DNA from: Actinernus sp. WN-2022
Lineage: Eukaryota > Cnidaria > Anthozoa > Actiniaria > Actinernidae
Assembly (NCBI GenBank): GCA_030867875.1
Contig: JAOWCC010000655.1
Coordinates: 7,896,269 to 7,960,268 of the forward strand
Length of the DNA: 64,000 nt
Direction of reading: 5' to 3'
Part shown: one piece after another, positions 41,059 to 52,040 of the stretch
How the letters are laid out: each line of letters begins with the position of its first letter
Numbering within the stretch: the stretch's first letter is position 1
Notes under the pieces: model-generated
What the model saw: only the letters and a program-made list of their open reading frames with translations
Told to the model about the DNA's origin: nothing
The model's database searches: none
Position numbers and translations under genes: made by a program

Positions 41059-44000
41059 GGTGAAGAAAAGAAGGACCCCAGCGAAGAGTGCTCCCCACCC
41101 CACAAGACTCAGTTCTTCTGTTTCCATCTAAAGACTGGCGACCATGATGTAGTTGAATGGTCTGCCATCCATATGAACAACTGTCTGTACGTGCACGTAC
41201 CCGAGGGGGAGTTACCTCAAGGGAGCAAAGAGTGGTAAGAGCAGAGATGTAGATCTATAATAGTCTAGCAATGTGCCATTTCCCTGGTTGTTTTGGACAG
41301 GCGATGGACAAGTAATAGATAATGAAGATAAACATTGTGGAACTGTGGTTAGTTCCTTTATAATTCTGCTTGACACTGCTATCTAAACAAGTAGCTACAT
41401 CTCTGTAAGAGCAGGTTCTAAAAAAATGTCGTATTTCACAACTAATTACGAAAATTTGGTCATGAGGTCACACTTTTTAGTTGCTAAAACATAATCCAGT
41501 GGCTTACGAAAAAAAGCTATGCCCACAATATAATTATTTTAAAAAGAAACCACTTTGAAATGGTGTGTGAGCAAAGGTTTGTGTCACTTGGTTAAATAGA
41601 GATGAAAACGGGGAAAATGAAGGACGTACAAATGGTGCATAATTTTGCTGAAAATTGTAAAATCATAATGAAGCAGCATACATGTACATGCAACACGTGA
41701 GACTGTTGGACATTGTATCCTTTATTTATTCATTATTTTATTTAGGCTAAACCAGTTTCCAAAGTTGCAACTGCCAGAACAATATTTATTTTAGTTGCAA
41801 GTGATGTAATAGAATCAGTAATAATGAAGACTAAAATCATTGTATTGCTTGTAGGATGTGGTACTTACAGTAAATACATGTACCATCTGTAGCATTTATC
41901 AGAATTATGAAGAAAAGTAACTTAAGCCCCAGTGAAACGGTTTCAACATTGGTACGACATTAATAATTATTTTGTTGAAACTGATCTTGAAACCATTTGA
42001 AATGGGTAATTTGAACGAAGTCAGTCTCTCCAGTGCTCAACTCATCCAAAAAGAGTAAAAATTGAGAAAAACAATTACATTTTCCCTCCACTCATCCCCT
42101 GGACGAGTAGATTTATTTGTTCTCTAAATATGATTTTGATTCAGAACCAGAAAATAGCACAAACGATGAAAATAGTGATGATTTTACCTGTATTCGCCGA
42201 CACGAACAAAAGCAAACACAAAAACACCAGGCTTCACTAGATTTTGGCAACTAGAGGTCTGGGCTCAACCTATCATGAATTGAATCATGGGAAACAATAT
42301 GGCATTGTGTTCGTAGTTTTTGTTCATAGCGACAACATACCGATGTTTTATGGAATTACATGTAGGAACAAATGATAATAAATTGGGACCAGTGACTTTC
42401 CATTTTGAACCAGTACATTTTTAGCTCACTATAGTTCCATGTACCACCAATTGAAAGCAAAAAGTCAAATTGGGACACTGCTCTCCATCATGCTTTCAAT
42501 GCCTGTCAGTAATGTTTTCAGGCCATTATTCAGATTGGCTTCAACAAAATTGATGTTACAAGTACCAAGCAACTATTATATAATTACAAATGTATATTGA
42601 TTCATACATGTACATGTAATTAATTTTATTTATGTTTATGTCCAAACCTTTTGCCCACATTTTTATTTTTTGTAATGATAAGTAATAAATTGTTCAAAAT
42701 AATAATGATTCCACTTTGCAGATTTGTTATTTCAGAGTCGACTGTTTTTTTTTTAAATCACTGTGTATTTGATTAAGCCAAGGGTTTTTGACATCCAAGT
42801 AAACTTGTCTGCCCACATTGAATACCATTAATGTCTGTAATGTTCTGTTTCAGCTTTGTCTCTCTGCTGGAGTATGCCGAGGAGCAGCTGGGGTGTACAC
42901 ATGCATTTGTGTGCTTGCAGAAGGACAGAAAAGACAGAGGTACAATACTTACATGTATTTTGCAACTCACTCCAATCCCAAATCCTGATTGGTTGATTCA
43001 CCTGCAAATAACTCTGCTATTGAAAAGTATCATGATCTACCTGTCTCTTGCTGCCAGTTATTTGCCTATAGATTTCTTTGCTTACCATAGACAAATCATA
43101 ATACAGTACCGTAAACACCCGTAGATAAGCCGCACCTTTTCACCCAAAATTTTCGTTCAAAATTGGGGTGCGGCTTATCTACGGGAACACCTAGAAAGGA
43201 GACCCAACATTAACAAATATTTACATATCATGAACCTGTATGGAGCTTTTATTATGCGACGGTGCATATATTACAATCGGGTTCAAATTGCATCCGATCG
43301 TGTACTATTGGTGGTGTGCAACCCAATCTCCAGAGATTCAAATAACAAAGACGTGGCCGCCATGTTGGATGAACTGACAAGAGAAGCTAACGAGGAATCT
43401 TTTGTTATTGTCATCCAACATGGCGACCATGACGTCACATGCACACGAAGAATAGCAATTTAAGCATAATCATTGAAAAAAAACCATGCAGTTTGAAAGA
43501 ATTAAAGCAAAAACTCTTCTAAGACCCACCTTAGACCCAAGGAGGATTGAAAGGGCTTCCCGTGGTACTTTGAGCGCTCACATGGTATTTTTACAAGTTA
43601 CAGAGATTGAAAGGAGAGGTTCGCGCAAAAATTCCCTTCTATTACAAGCGATTTTTCTTCTCTTTTAGGAATTGAAGGAGAATCTTTTATATACCAATCG
43701 TCTCTTTATTATTCATATTACGTGGTACAATGTTTTTTTCCAGACAACTGTCGTTGCATTAATTCATGCGAAGTCGTTTTGTTATGCTTGAATTCATAAT
43801 AGCGTCCATTGTTCAAAGTTCAAGGTGACTGACCTTCTCATGAATTGAAGTTTCTTCCTAAATCACTGAATACCTTAGAGATTTTATGTATCAGATATCT
43901 TATTCAAGTGCTCAACAATACTCGGTATTCAAATGTATTCTAATGTACTCACGTTTTGCTGGAGTAATCACATCTGCATTAACCGTTAAAATTTGGCGCG

Positions 44001-46515
44001 AAACGGATATTCTCAAACCACCGCTGCGAATTCACGGTCGAATTCACTCACGATGATTTTGCAAATCTTTGCTACTTGTGAAGGGGAATCTGTTTGATTT
44101 ATCCTTAGGTGTTAATATTCAAATGGATGAAGATAATGTTGGTGAAAGACCACATATCGAAAGTGGAAAATCAGTAACTTCTCTCTCGGCACAAAACTTG
44201 GTAGCAAACTCGGTAGACGGTAGTCAACTCTCCGGCCAGCAGCAAACTCGGTTTTCAACTCGTTTGAAAACTGAAAATTAACCTCCAGACATGGAAAACT
44301 TCGTACTGGGGTGAACTTCTTTGTACTTTGATCCATATAATAGATAAAATAGACATAAATAAGCTCGCGAGTGTCAAATGGACTAGCAGAGAACGGTCTT
44401 ATCCGAACGCCAGCCATCTCAAATGAGCAAGTCACGTGATTTTTGTCGTTGATAATATATTTGGTTGCAAAGGATCATGGGAAGCCCTTTCAATCCTCCT
44501 TGCCTTAGACCTAATATATTAGAATTTCGTGAATATTAAACGTGATTAATTAAGCTCATTTACCTTCCAAAATACGCTGATTCGCAGCGCTTGTCACAGC
44601 AGGCATCTAAACAACCAGGCATTCTTTGCAATTTTACACGTGGGAGATTGGCACTAGTTAATGAAAATCCAAGATGGCAGACCTCAGACCTACTCGTGCA
44701 AGTAAAGTTTCGCCAGAAAACCTTTCTTGCTCTAGTGATTAAAGGAAAGCGGTTCCTTGGAATTGTTGTTAGTTAATAAGAATAAAAGCGGAAGAATTCT
44801 GGAGTGATTTAAAGACTGCAGGTTAAAAAAAAAATACACAAGAAATGACAATTAAGGCAAGTTGAACCATATTCGATCGAATTAAAGTTGTGATTATGTA
44901 TTTATGACAATCTGATGAAGTTTTGCTTCAAGTACGAGCGTTTATGAACTCCAACAATAGATTATTCTTTTTTTGGAAGAAGTTTGGCATCAAGTACAAG
45001 CGTTTATGAACTCGGACAAAAGATTTTCTAATAATTTTCGGCTTATACACGGGTGTTTACGGTATTTTACTCTGCCTCATTCGATAATTGCTTATTATTA
45101 CTGGTTACACCATGTATTCTGCAGTACCTTTTAAGCTATGGGTTTTGAAATGTAGATAGAAACTACAAAGGTCTCTATTTTGAATATATTAATATAACAT
45201 GACATCAATTAACAGGGAATAATTTTTTATACAAAAACGTGCTGGTGCAGATAAAATAGTGGTCTTTTATAAACATCTATGTTATGTTTGAAGCTTATGT
45301 CAGTGACTTTACCACATATTTTGTCTACATGTAAATATTCACAATAAATTTCATTTACAAGGAGAATGGAATGACAGTAAATTCCCTGTTTGACATAACA
45401 CATCATTAGCATATTCGAAATATAAACCTTTATAACTCTTAGATGCAGCACTCAAATCAATAAATATTTTAGAATCAATTTTTAATGGTAAAATATTTCA
45501 CAGGTGACGGCAGAGATTGTTTTTGCTCACAGGCCGGGATAGCATTTCTGTTCAAAATATCATCTTCAGCAGTTGTTCAATCTTAAACTGATCATGAAAC
45601 AAGAATTCTTTTTTGTTTTTTGACAAATTGGCCACCACTTTTTGGCCAGCTCCTTTTCGCTACTCACTATGTAGCTTAGCCAATTAGATTACAGGATTCA
45701 TGTTATTAAACTAGTCGTTTCTACTAATTATATTTATAACTCTTAGATGCAACAATCAAATTAAGAAATATTTTACTATTCAACTATAATCGATATTAAC
45801 AATAACAAATTTGGGCTCATTTTGCCCTCGGCAAGCCACTCAACCGCAATCCCTTAGGCATACAACCATTGTTCAGTGGGACTGCTAGCTTATATTCAAA
45901 ATGCTTGAATCACCATTTTCATGAAGGAGAAAATGGTGTGCTAGATGCGAGAAGGATCACAGTTGAGAGTAGCTCTTTCGGATTAGCCAAGTAGCATTCT
46001 GCTATTGTTTTGGAAGAATTCCAAGTGCTGTGACAACACAATCATAAAAAAAATATTTGCAAGCAATCAAAGTAAGAATTTGATGCCTTTGTTAATGCTC
46101 TCAGCTGCCTTCAATGTACATTGATCAGTATTTTTTTTGATCAGTGGAAGATGTATCTAATCCACTTTACAGAAAGTTGGTGGCTTGCTTTTACCCACAA
46201 TCCTAAATGCATGCAAATATCTTTAAATCCATTATAAAACCACCGTAGACAGTTTTAAATCATTAAAAACAAGCCAGACAAGTGCTATTGCAAATACATT
46301 GAAAAGAACAGATGATTTTGACTGTGTTATAGGTTTGCAAGGGATTGTTGAATTGTCAAATGTGCAGCCTTATTTTTTTTTATTTTCTGTCTTCTATTTT
46401 TGCAGTGCCCCTGATGCGGACCTTCATGTTTATGGGGTTCGAAACAGTCATGCCTGGTCATCAACTGTGCCCTGCCATCCCAGACTACGTATTCATGGCG
46501 TACACCATTGAATAA
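41059..46515 (+). CDS. OAZ: ornithine decarboxylase antizyme, conserved domain in three exons (5' end not found)
   Basis: Antizyme binds ornithine decarboxylase, sends it to the proteasome and blocks polyamine uptake; normal expression needs a +1 ribosomal frameshift. Exons: 41059-41234, 42854-42939, 46406-46515 (stop TAA 46513). All have AG/GT borders and joining phases. The joined reading contains NNCLYVHVPEGELPQGSKE, then CFVSLLEYAEEQLGCTHAFV, then KDRKDRVPLMRTFMFMGFET and the terminal PDYVFMAYTIE. These align with the C-terminal antizyme domain of animal OAZ proteins. The first exon is open in one frame up to and through its acceptor. No 5' exon or UCC-UGA shift site was identified downstream of the gap, so start and length are unknown. 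The second intron is filled by a mariner-like element with a nested MULE-like element. Confidence 0.92.
43109..45062. mobile_element. Tc1/mariner-like element (CCGTAAACACCCGT ends), 2 kb
   Basis: TA then CCGTAAACACCCGTAGATAA at the left; TTATACACGGGTGTTTACGG then TA at the right. The left end also forms an internal hairpin through GATAAGCCGCACC and GGTGCGGCTTATC. It is interrupted by the MULE-like element at 43538. No transposase. It lies in the antizyme intron 42940-46405. Confidence 0.75.
43538..44502. mobile_element. MULE-like element (TSD CCTTAGACC), 965 bp
   Basis: Perfect 9-bp duplication CCTTAGACC at 43529-43537 and 44503-44511. Inverted ends CAAGGAGGATTGAAAGGGCT and the complement. 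No recognisable transposase. It is nested in the mariner-like element 43109-45062, so it is younger than that element. Confidence 0.85.
45150..45500. repeat. decayed relative of TTAA foldback family D
   Basis: Shares ACATCATTAGCATATT, GAAATATAAACCTTTATA and AATCAATAAATATTTTA with the right arm of 24508-24963. A further partial right arm is at 45735-45815. Ends are not clear. Confidence 0.45.
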
Positions 46516-47353
46516 CAACAGCCACACAAACTGCTGTTAAATCTCGTCAATGTATATTTGGAACTTGGTGTTTAATTGTGTCTTTGGAGTTAGATGTTAT
46601 GGAACCCTGTCTTCAGCAGGGTTGTAGATCAGAGCTGGCTAATGTTGCCTGCTAATTCTACCACTGGTTTCGCTGGCTGCTTTTTTACAGGACCCTGTAG
46701 GTAAGGGCTTACACCCTTCCTTATACATGTAATTACCTTCAGTTACTCACCTACTTTAAAACTTATCTACAACCCTGCTGCAGTGTTTAATGGGTGTCTC
46801 CAACAATGGGTGTCTCTGAGCATTTATTTGATAGTAAAGGGTCTGTGGACTAAATTAAGTTATGAGGAAATGCTTAAGTTTCTGTTAATAGACCATTTTA
46901 CGGTTCATGCACAGTTCGAGTCTTTTGTTTCAACTTGCGGGCCACCATTTTCTGGCATCTGCCAAACAAACAGGATTTGTACAACTACGCATGAATCATA
47001 AACTGGTCTATTCAAACTCTTTACCGTGTAACTGTGTATCATTGCTGTGAAATGCCTTGGAGGGTATTGTGGTAAGAGTATTTTAAAGCAGGATTCAAAA
47101 CATCAAGCTTGTAAGATTAAACCAACCTATTGCAGGATTCATGCAAGACGCTTTTTAAATGTGTTTAAGAATTGTTGGTAATTTCTGAATAGGTCCATGT
47201 AGCTTGTGGAAACGGATAGCTCTATGCAGGCTATGAATAGAAAATTACAGTAGGCTACATCTGTAGCTATAACCAGTAGAGCTAACTGATGTATGTATTT
47301 CTCAGAGGAAGTGTAACATGCAGTAGTATAGTCATGTAAGGTATAAGGTTTTG

Positions 47354-47490
47354 GGCTAAAGTGAACAAGTTGCACCGTAAATATGTTGTTGGTAAGTGGT
47401 CGGTAAAATTGTGTTGGTAAGTGGTTGGTAAGCTGTTGGTAAGTGGTCGGTACAACAACATATTTATGGTACAACTTGTTCACTTTAGCC
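47354..47490. mobile_element. MULE-like MITE with tandem core, copy 2 (TSD AAGGTTTTG)
   Basis: Ends GGCTAAAGTGAACAAGTTGC and complement; perfect 9-bp duplication AAGGTTTTG (47345-47353 and 47491-47499). The core has four GGTAAGTGGTCGG-like units. Same family as 11644-11897, only 137 bp long. It lies about 840 bp after the antizyme stop and before a poly(A) signal, so it may be part of that 3' UTR. Confidence 0.87.
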
Positions 47491-47559
47491 AAGGTTTTGT
47501 ATTTGTGATCTGTTTATTATTTCGCAACTATTGTTTAGTTACATTGTATGACTAATATA

Positions 47560-47565
47560 AATAAA
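47560..47565 (+). terminator. candidate antizyme poly(A) signal AATAAA
   Basis: AATAAA about 1.05 kb after the antizyme stop, followed by GT-rich TGTTGGTTGGATGTATT. No transcript evidence, so this is only the best candidate seen. Confidence 0.35.
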
Positions 47566-48282
47566 AGTGTTGGTTGGATGTATTATACGGGTATGTGCAG
47601 TTCCTTTATAATGGCAAACACCTGAAGGCAAAAGGTAACGTCTTGAAAACTCATCTGAATGCCAAGAAGAACTTGCTCAACCATGTTAACTACAAGTAAA
47701 TCGTGAAAGGGCGGCGGAGTATATCACTAGATGAATAAGGAAACGTCAATTGTGAATATTTGGTGAAAAGCGACAATTTTGATTTGATATAAATATTTAA
47801 AAATCTGAACGAAAACTTTTGCCTCGTTCGCGAGTATGTTGTAGGACAACTTATTTTTACATGGCTCCGTTTTCTATTGTTCTTTCAGGAATATATCACA
47901 TAACCCTAACTAATTAAATCTGATGCTGGGAGAATATACATTTTCACCTTGGGGAAAATATATATTCTCCCTACATATTTAATTAGCTACACGTGGGGTT
48001 ATATGGCATTGGGTCAGAACAAATACTGAGTGGTATTTTCTGGACTAACCCTGCCCCCTGCATTGATATCGCTCTGAAACACCATTTTACTTACTTAGAA
48101 AAGCTATTCGCCGTAGTCCATGTTGGTCTACTAGAAACATCTACGCATGCTCAAGGATGCCAAGCAGTTATCTTTCTGGCCAGAAGATCGCAGGCTCTGG
48201 GAACGAGATTGTTATCTTTCCCTTTGTATTGAACTTGTTAATGAGAACACTTCGCCATTGTAAAAAAAATTGGCATTTTATC

Positions 48283-48371
48283 GGCCTGAAACGAGGGGGG
48301 GGGATATGTGATATAGTCCCCTCGGGTTCCGCTCAAGGGGGACTATATCACATATCCCCTCGTTTCAGGCC
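48283..48371. mobile_element. hairpin, about 38-bp arms
   Basis: GGCCTGAAACGAGGGG, then GATATGTGATATAGTCCCCT, opposed by GGGGACTATATCACATATCC and CCTCGTTTCAGGCC around a short CGGGTTCCGCTC loop. A strong cruciform or RNA hairpin. Confidence 0.75.
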
Positions 48372-48562
48372 AATAAGCCTTACATATTTTGTGACACCAT
48401 GTGCAATTTCATTTCTTTTCATGAATATGTTTTTTTGCGCATCGGGGTCGGGAATGTAGGTTGCGCAAAATCGTACATTCCTTGAGCTTGTTTTCAAATT
48501 CCTCACGTGTGTTAAGTCACCCGTTCAATAGCATTGAATAGTTTTCATTTCACGATGAGGGG

Positions 48563-48670
48563 TAGCCTGCGAACACCATCCCCTACTTGAGGGAGAACGG
48601 CGATTTCATGTGGAGAAACAGAAACGATGAAATCGCCGTTCCTCAAGTAGGAGATGCTGTTCGCAGGCTA
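48563..48670. mobile_element. hairpin MITE with TAGCCTGCGAACA ends
   Basis: TAGCCTGCGAACA at the left, TGTTCGCAGGCTA at the right; inner arms GAACGGCGATTTCAT and ATGAAATCGCCGTTC. 108 bp, nearly palindromic. Confidence 0.78.
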
Positions 48671-48992
48671 GATGAGGGGAAAAATGCTCCCAAACTCTAC
48701 CTTACCATATGCTAATTTAATCATTATTTTAGTTTTCTTTTGCTGTAGAAGTTCCATTCCATCGACTTTGTTGAAACTTATAACTAACAAAGCTCATGGG
48801 TTAGTTAATCAATAGCAGCATTAAAAAAAATATCGTGTCGAAAGAAGCACTTATCTCCAAATATATTATATATCTTGGAATTCTGTTTTGTGTTCACTAT
48901 TCTTCAATATCAGGAAATATATTGTTCAAAAAATGTCATAGATCGGCCAAAAACTACCCGTTGAAAAGTGTGAATTTTTATGACAATAGACC

Positions 48993-49123
48993 TTTCCCAC
49001 ATCCGCTCCAATCCCACGAACAATGGCACCAAGTCGAGATTGGAGTAGACATTTTCATACATGTACTGTATTTTTGTCTAGCACAATCTCGACTTGGTGC
49101 CGTTGTTCGATGGAATGCGGGAA
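48993..49123. mobile_element. hairpin MITE with AATGGCACCAAGTCGAGATT arms
   Basis: The left arm ending AATGGCACCAAGTCGAGATT is mirrored from 49083 by CAATCTCGACTTGGTGCCGT, then GAATGCGGGAA. Spacer about 40 bp. Non-coding. Confidence 0.65.
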
Positions 49124-49369
49124 TAAAGCGCGGAATAAACACGCTAAATTCCAATTCGATCTGTGGATTAGCCGGGACCTGGCTTTGATCAGCCCCCTTG
49201 GTTGTTTCAGGTCTCTCTTATAAGTTTAGACTGCGAACAGTCCCTTTAACTCCCCCGCTCTCCTACCCTTCCGGGGATTGGTGCTATAAAACGCTACGAG
49301 AATTTGTGAATCGCGATACACTTGTATTACCCTGGGTGCCAGAGGTTCTACTGCCCTCTCTAAGCCTAA

Positions 49370-49575
49370 GAGGGTCTGAATGGGGTTAACTGACTACTGA
49401 CAAACGGCCTTCAAAATAACTGACAAATGACGATTTTTTTACTGACGACTGACAAATTTGGTTTTTGTGGGTCAAACATAGTAATTTTCTCTAGTAATGA
49501 TTAACTAGGCCTAACTGACAAATGGCCAAAAATTTAACTGACAACTGACATGTAGACCCCCCCATTCAGACCCTC
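49370..49575. mobile_element. nested MITE with TGACAAATGGCC repeats
   Basis: Inverted 16-bp ends GAGGGTCTGAATGGGG; GCCTAA flanks both sides. The interior repeats AACTGACAAATGGCC-like motifs. The opposite arm of the host foldback element lacks it, giving an empty site (CTAAGCCAAACTTTAG, read in the same sense). Confidence 0.82.
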
Positions 49576-50286
49576 GCCTAAGCTTAGATCGACGAGAAGG
49601 CTGGTTCTCCCACAGGCAGCCCAAGCTCTGTATTTGCACTGTGTGACTATTATTTCACAAAATTCTCAGATAAAGAAAATAAACTTACCTTAAGAGTTTG
49701 TTGTTGTCCTGTTGTTTCTCTGGGGTCTAGAAATGGCGGTTATGGGGCATTTCTCTCACTTTGGGTTTTTCTCTCTTCTCTGTCTAAAAGAAAGGAAAGG
49801 CTGCACACTCAAATTCAAACCACGAGGCACTTGAGGACGATTTTTCGCACGAAAACCCATCCGATAGGCGTAATTTCCTCCGTCAGGTGAAAGGTAGGTA
49901 GTTTTTCTTACCCCAGAAGTTTTCAGACTTGAGAAATCATTACCCTAACTCTTCCAAATGAACTCCTTTCTTTGAAAAAGCCCTCGCATTCTTCGTCAGA
50001 AACTACGTGTCTGTTGCTATTCGGTCATGACCGTGGCAAACTCGGCTTTGTAGCCTGGTCTGCTGACAAAATTCCTCTTTAAGGCAGAGGGACAGTCAAT
50101 AAATTGCCAGATACGTTACTCTCTCCCCACGGGGTCTAATGTACCGCCTATTGTACTGATTAGCCAATCGCGTGGCTACAATTTCAAACTAGTTGACAAC
50201 GCTTGACGACAGCTAGTTCCCAAAGATCACGGGCTCAGAACTTATACATTATATACCTTATTTTGAAACTTGTCTACAAGTGAATC

Positions 50287-50357
50287 GGCTCTATGGTAAA
50301 GTGGTTTAGAGCGCGCGCCTCGGATCCAACGATTCGGAGTTCGATTCCACACAAGCC
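50287..50357 (+). other. tRNA-like segment in left foldback arm
   Basis: A-box-like TGGTAAAGTGG, then GAGCGCGCGCCTCGGATCC, then B-box AGTTCGATTCC at tRNA spacing. GGCT and AGCC can pair as a four-base acceptor remnant. The remaining acceptor pairs and the T stem are poor, so it is a degenerate or SINE-derived tRNA, not a confident tRNA gene. Confidence 0.5.
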
Positions 50358-50764
50358 AGTAACATTGTTTTAAAATTCTTTTTCTCCTTTCTCAGTTTTA
50401 TTTTATCTTTTCCTCTATTTTAAGCTATTAGAGCCGCCTTCCACACTAACATTTTGTTTGAGTTTATAATTAAGCAAATTGATGTATCAGTTAATTTTCA
50501 CGGGTTTTTATTGATTCAAATGATCGCATGCAAAGTATGTTAATCTATTAAAACTGTAGTATTCGATACTTTCACAGGATTTTATATCATTGCACTATAA
50601 TAATATAACTGAATAAATATCGAGGTCATGACCGTGTTGGAGCTTGAGAGCCAATGCAAAACAAAGTTTTAGTGTGGAAGGCGGCTCTAATAGCTTAAAA
50701 TAGAGGAAAAGATAAAATAAAACTGAGAAAGGAGAAAAAGAATTCAGTTAAAACAAATGTTACT

Positions 50765-50835
50765 GGCTTGTGTGGAATCGAACTCCGAATCGTTGGATTC
50801 GAGGCGCGCGCTCGAAACCACTTTACCATAGAGCC
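50765..50835 (-). other. tRNA-like segment in right foldback arm
   Basis: Inverted partner of 50287-50357 with a few changes (for example CTCGAAACCACTTTACC on the plus strand). Same limits apply. Confidence 0.5.
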
Positions 50836-51854
50836 GATTCACTTGTAGACAAGTTTCAAAATAATGTATAAGTTCTGAGCACTAGCTGTCGTCAAACGTT
50901 GTCAACTAGTTTGAAATTGTAGCCACGCGATTGGCTACTCAGTACAATAGGCGGTACATTAGACCCCGTGGGGAGAGAGTAACGTATCTGGCAATTTATT
51001 GACTGTCCCTCTGCCGGAAAGAGGAATTTTGTCAGCAGACCAGGCTACAAAGCCGAGTTTGCCACGGTCATGACCGAATAGCAACAAACACGTAGTTTCT
51101 GACGAAGAATGAGAGGGCTTTTTCAAAGAAATGAGTTCATTTGGAAGAGTTAGGATAATGATTTCTCAAGTCTGAAAACTTCTGGGGTAAGAAAAACTAC
51201 CTACCTTTCACCTGACGGAGGAAATTACGCCTATCGGACGGGTTTTCGTGCGAAAAATCGGCCTCAAGTGCCTCGTGGTTTGAATTTGAGTTGCAGCCTT
51301 TCCTTTCTTTTAGATAGAGAAGAGAGAAAAACCCAAAGTGAGAGAAATGCCCCATAACCGCCATTTCTAGACCCCAGAGAAACAACAGGACAACAACAAA
51401 CTCTTAAGGTAAGTTTATTTTCTTTATCTGAGAATTTTGTGAAATAATAGTCACACAGTGCAAATACAGAGCTTGGGCTGCCTGTGGTTCTTCCAGCCTT
51501 CTCGTCGATCTAAAGTTTGGCTTAGAGAGGGCAGTAGAACCTCTGGCCGCAGGGTACACTTGTATCTGCTTATAATGCCCTATTTCAACAACAACAACCT
51601 TTGTTTGCTCAGAAAAAGAATAAATTACAAACAGTGAATTAAGTGACAGGGTATTCATTAATATTTGAAGTAGCAGGAGATTGAAATGAAATAGCAGGAG
51701 AGTGTGTCCTATATAAAGTATACAGAAAATGCATTACGAATACAAAAGTAGCTGGAGAATTTTGCTCAGGAGAATTCTCCGATCTCCGAACTCTAATGAA
51801 TACCCTGAGTGAATAAAAAAAATCAGGTATTAAATATAGATACAAAACTAAAGT

Positions 51855-52040
51855 TAAAAAAAGTGCAACCTTATTTTGATTATTGTGAGGTGTGGGACTC
51901 GTTAGGCAGCGGCCTTTCAGAACGATTATAAAATCTTCAAAACAGATGCGCTAGAGTAATCTGGTCAGTCAGAAATAGCTTTACGCTCTCTTGGCTGGAT
52001 TACTCTCGAATTAAGGCTAGACTCTTCTATAAAATGCCTG
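51855..52040 (+). pseudogene. LINE reverse transcriptase C-terminal fragment
   Basis: Reads KKVQPYFDYCEVWDSLGSGL, then a stop, then NLQNRCARVIWSVRNS. This matches the (I/V)QPxFDYC...WxxxG...LQxxQNRAARVI block of animal non-LTR retrotransposons. In-frame stop; short and decayed. Confidence 0.7.

Larger units (their letters stand above)
49328..51556. mobile_element. 2.2-kb foldback element with about 0.9-kb arms (TSD CACTTGTAT)
   Basis: Perfect 9-bp duplication CACTTGTAT at 49319-49327 and 51557-51565. Ends TACCCTGGGTGCCAGAGG and TACCCTGCGGCCAGAGG (reverse). The arms run inward to about 50455 and 50660 with few mismatches, leaving a spacer of about 200 bp. The left arm holds a 206-bp nested MITE absent from the right arm. 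Each arm carries one tRNA-like segment. No transposase. Long arms plus a 9-bp duplication fit Mutator-like or classical foldback elements. Confidence 0.9.
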
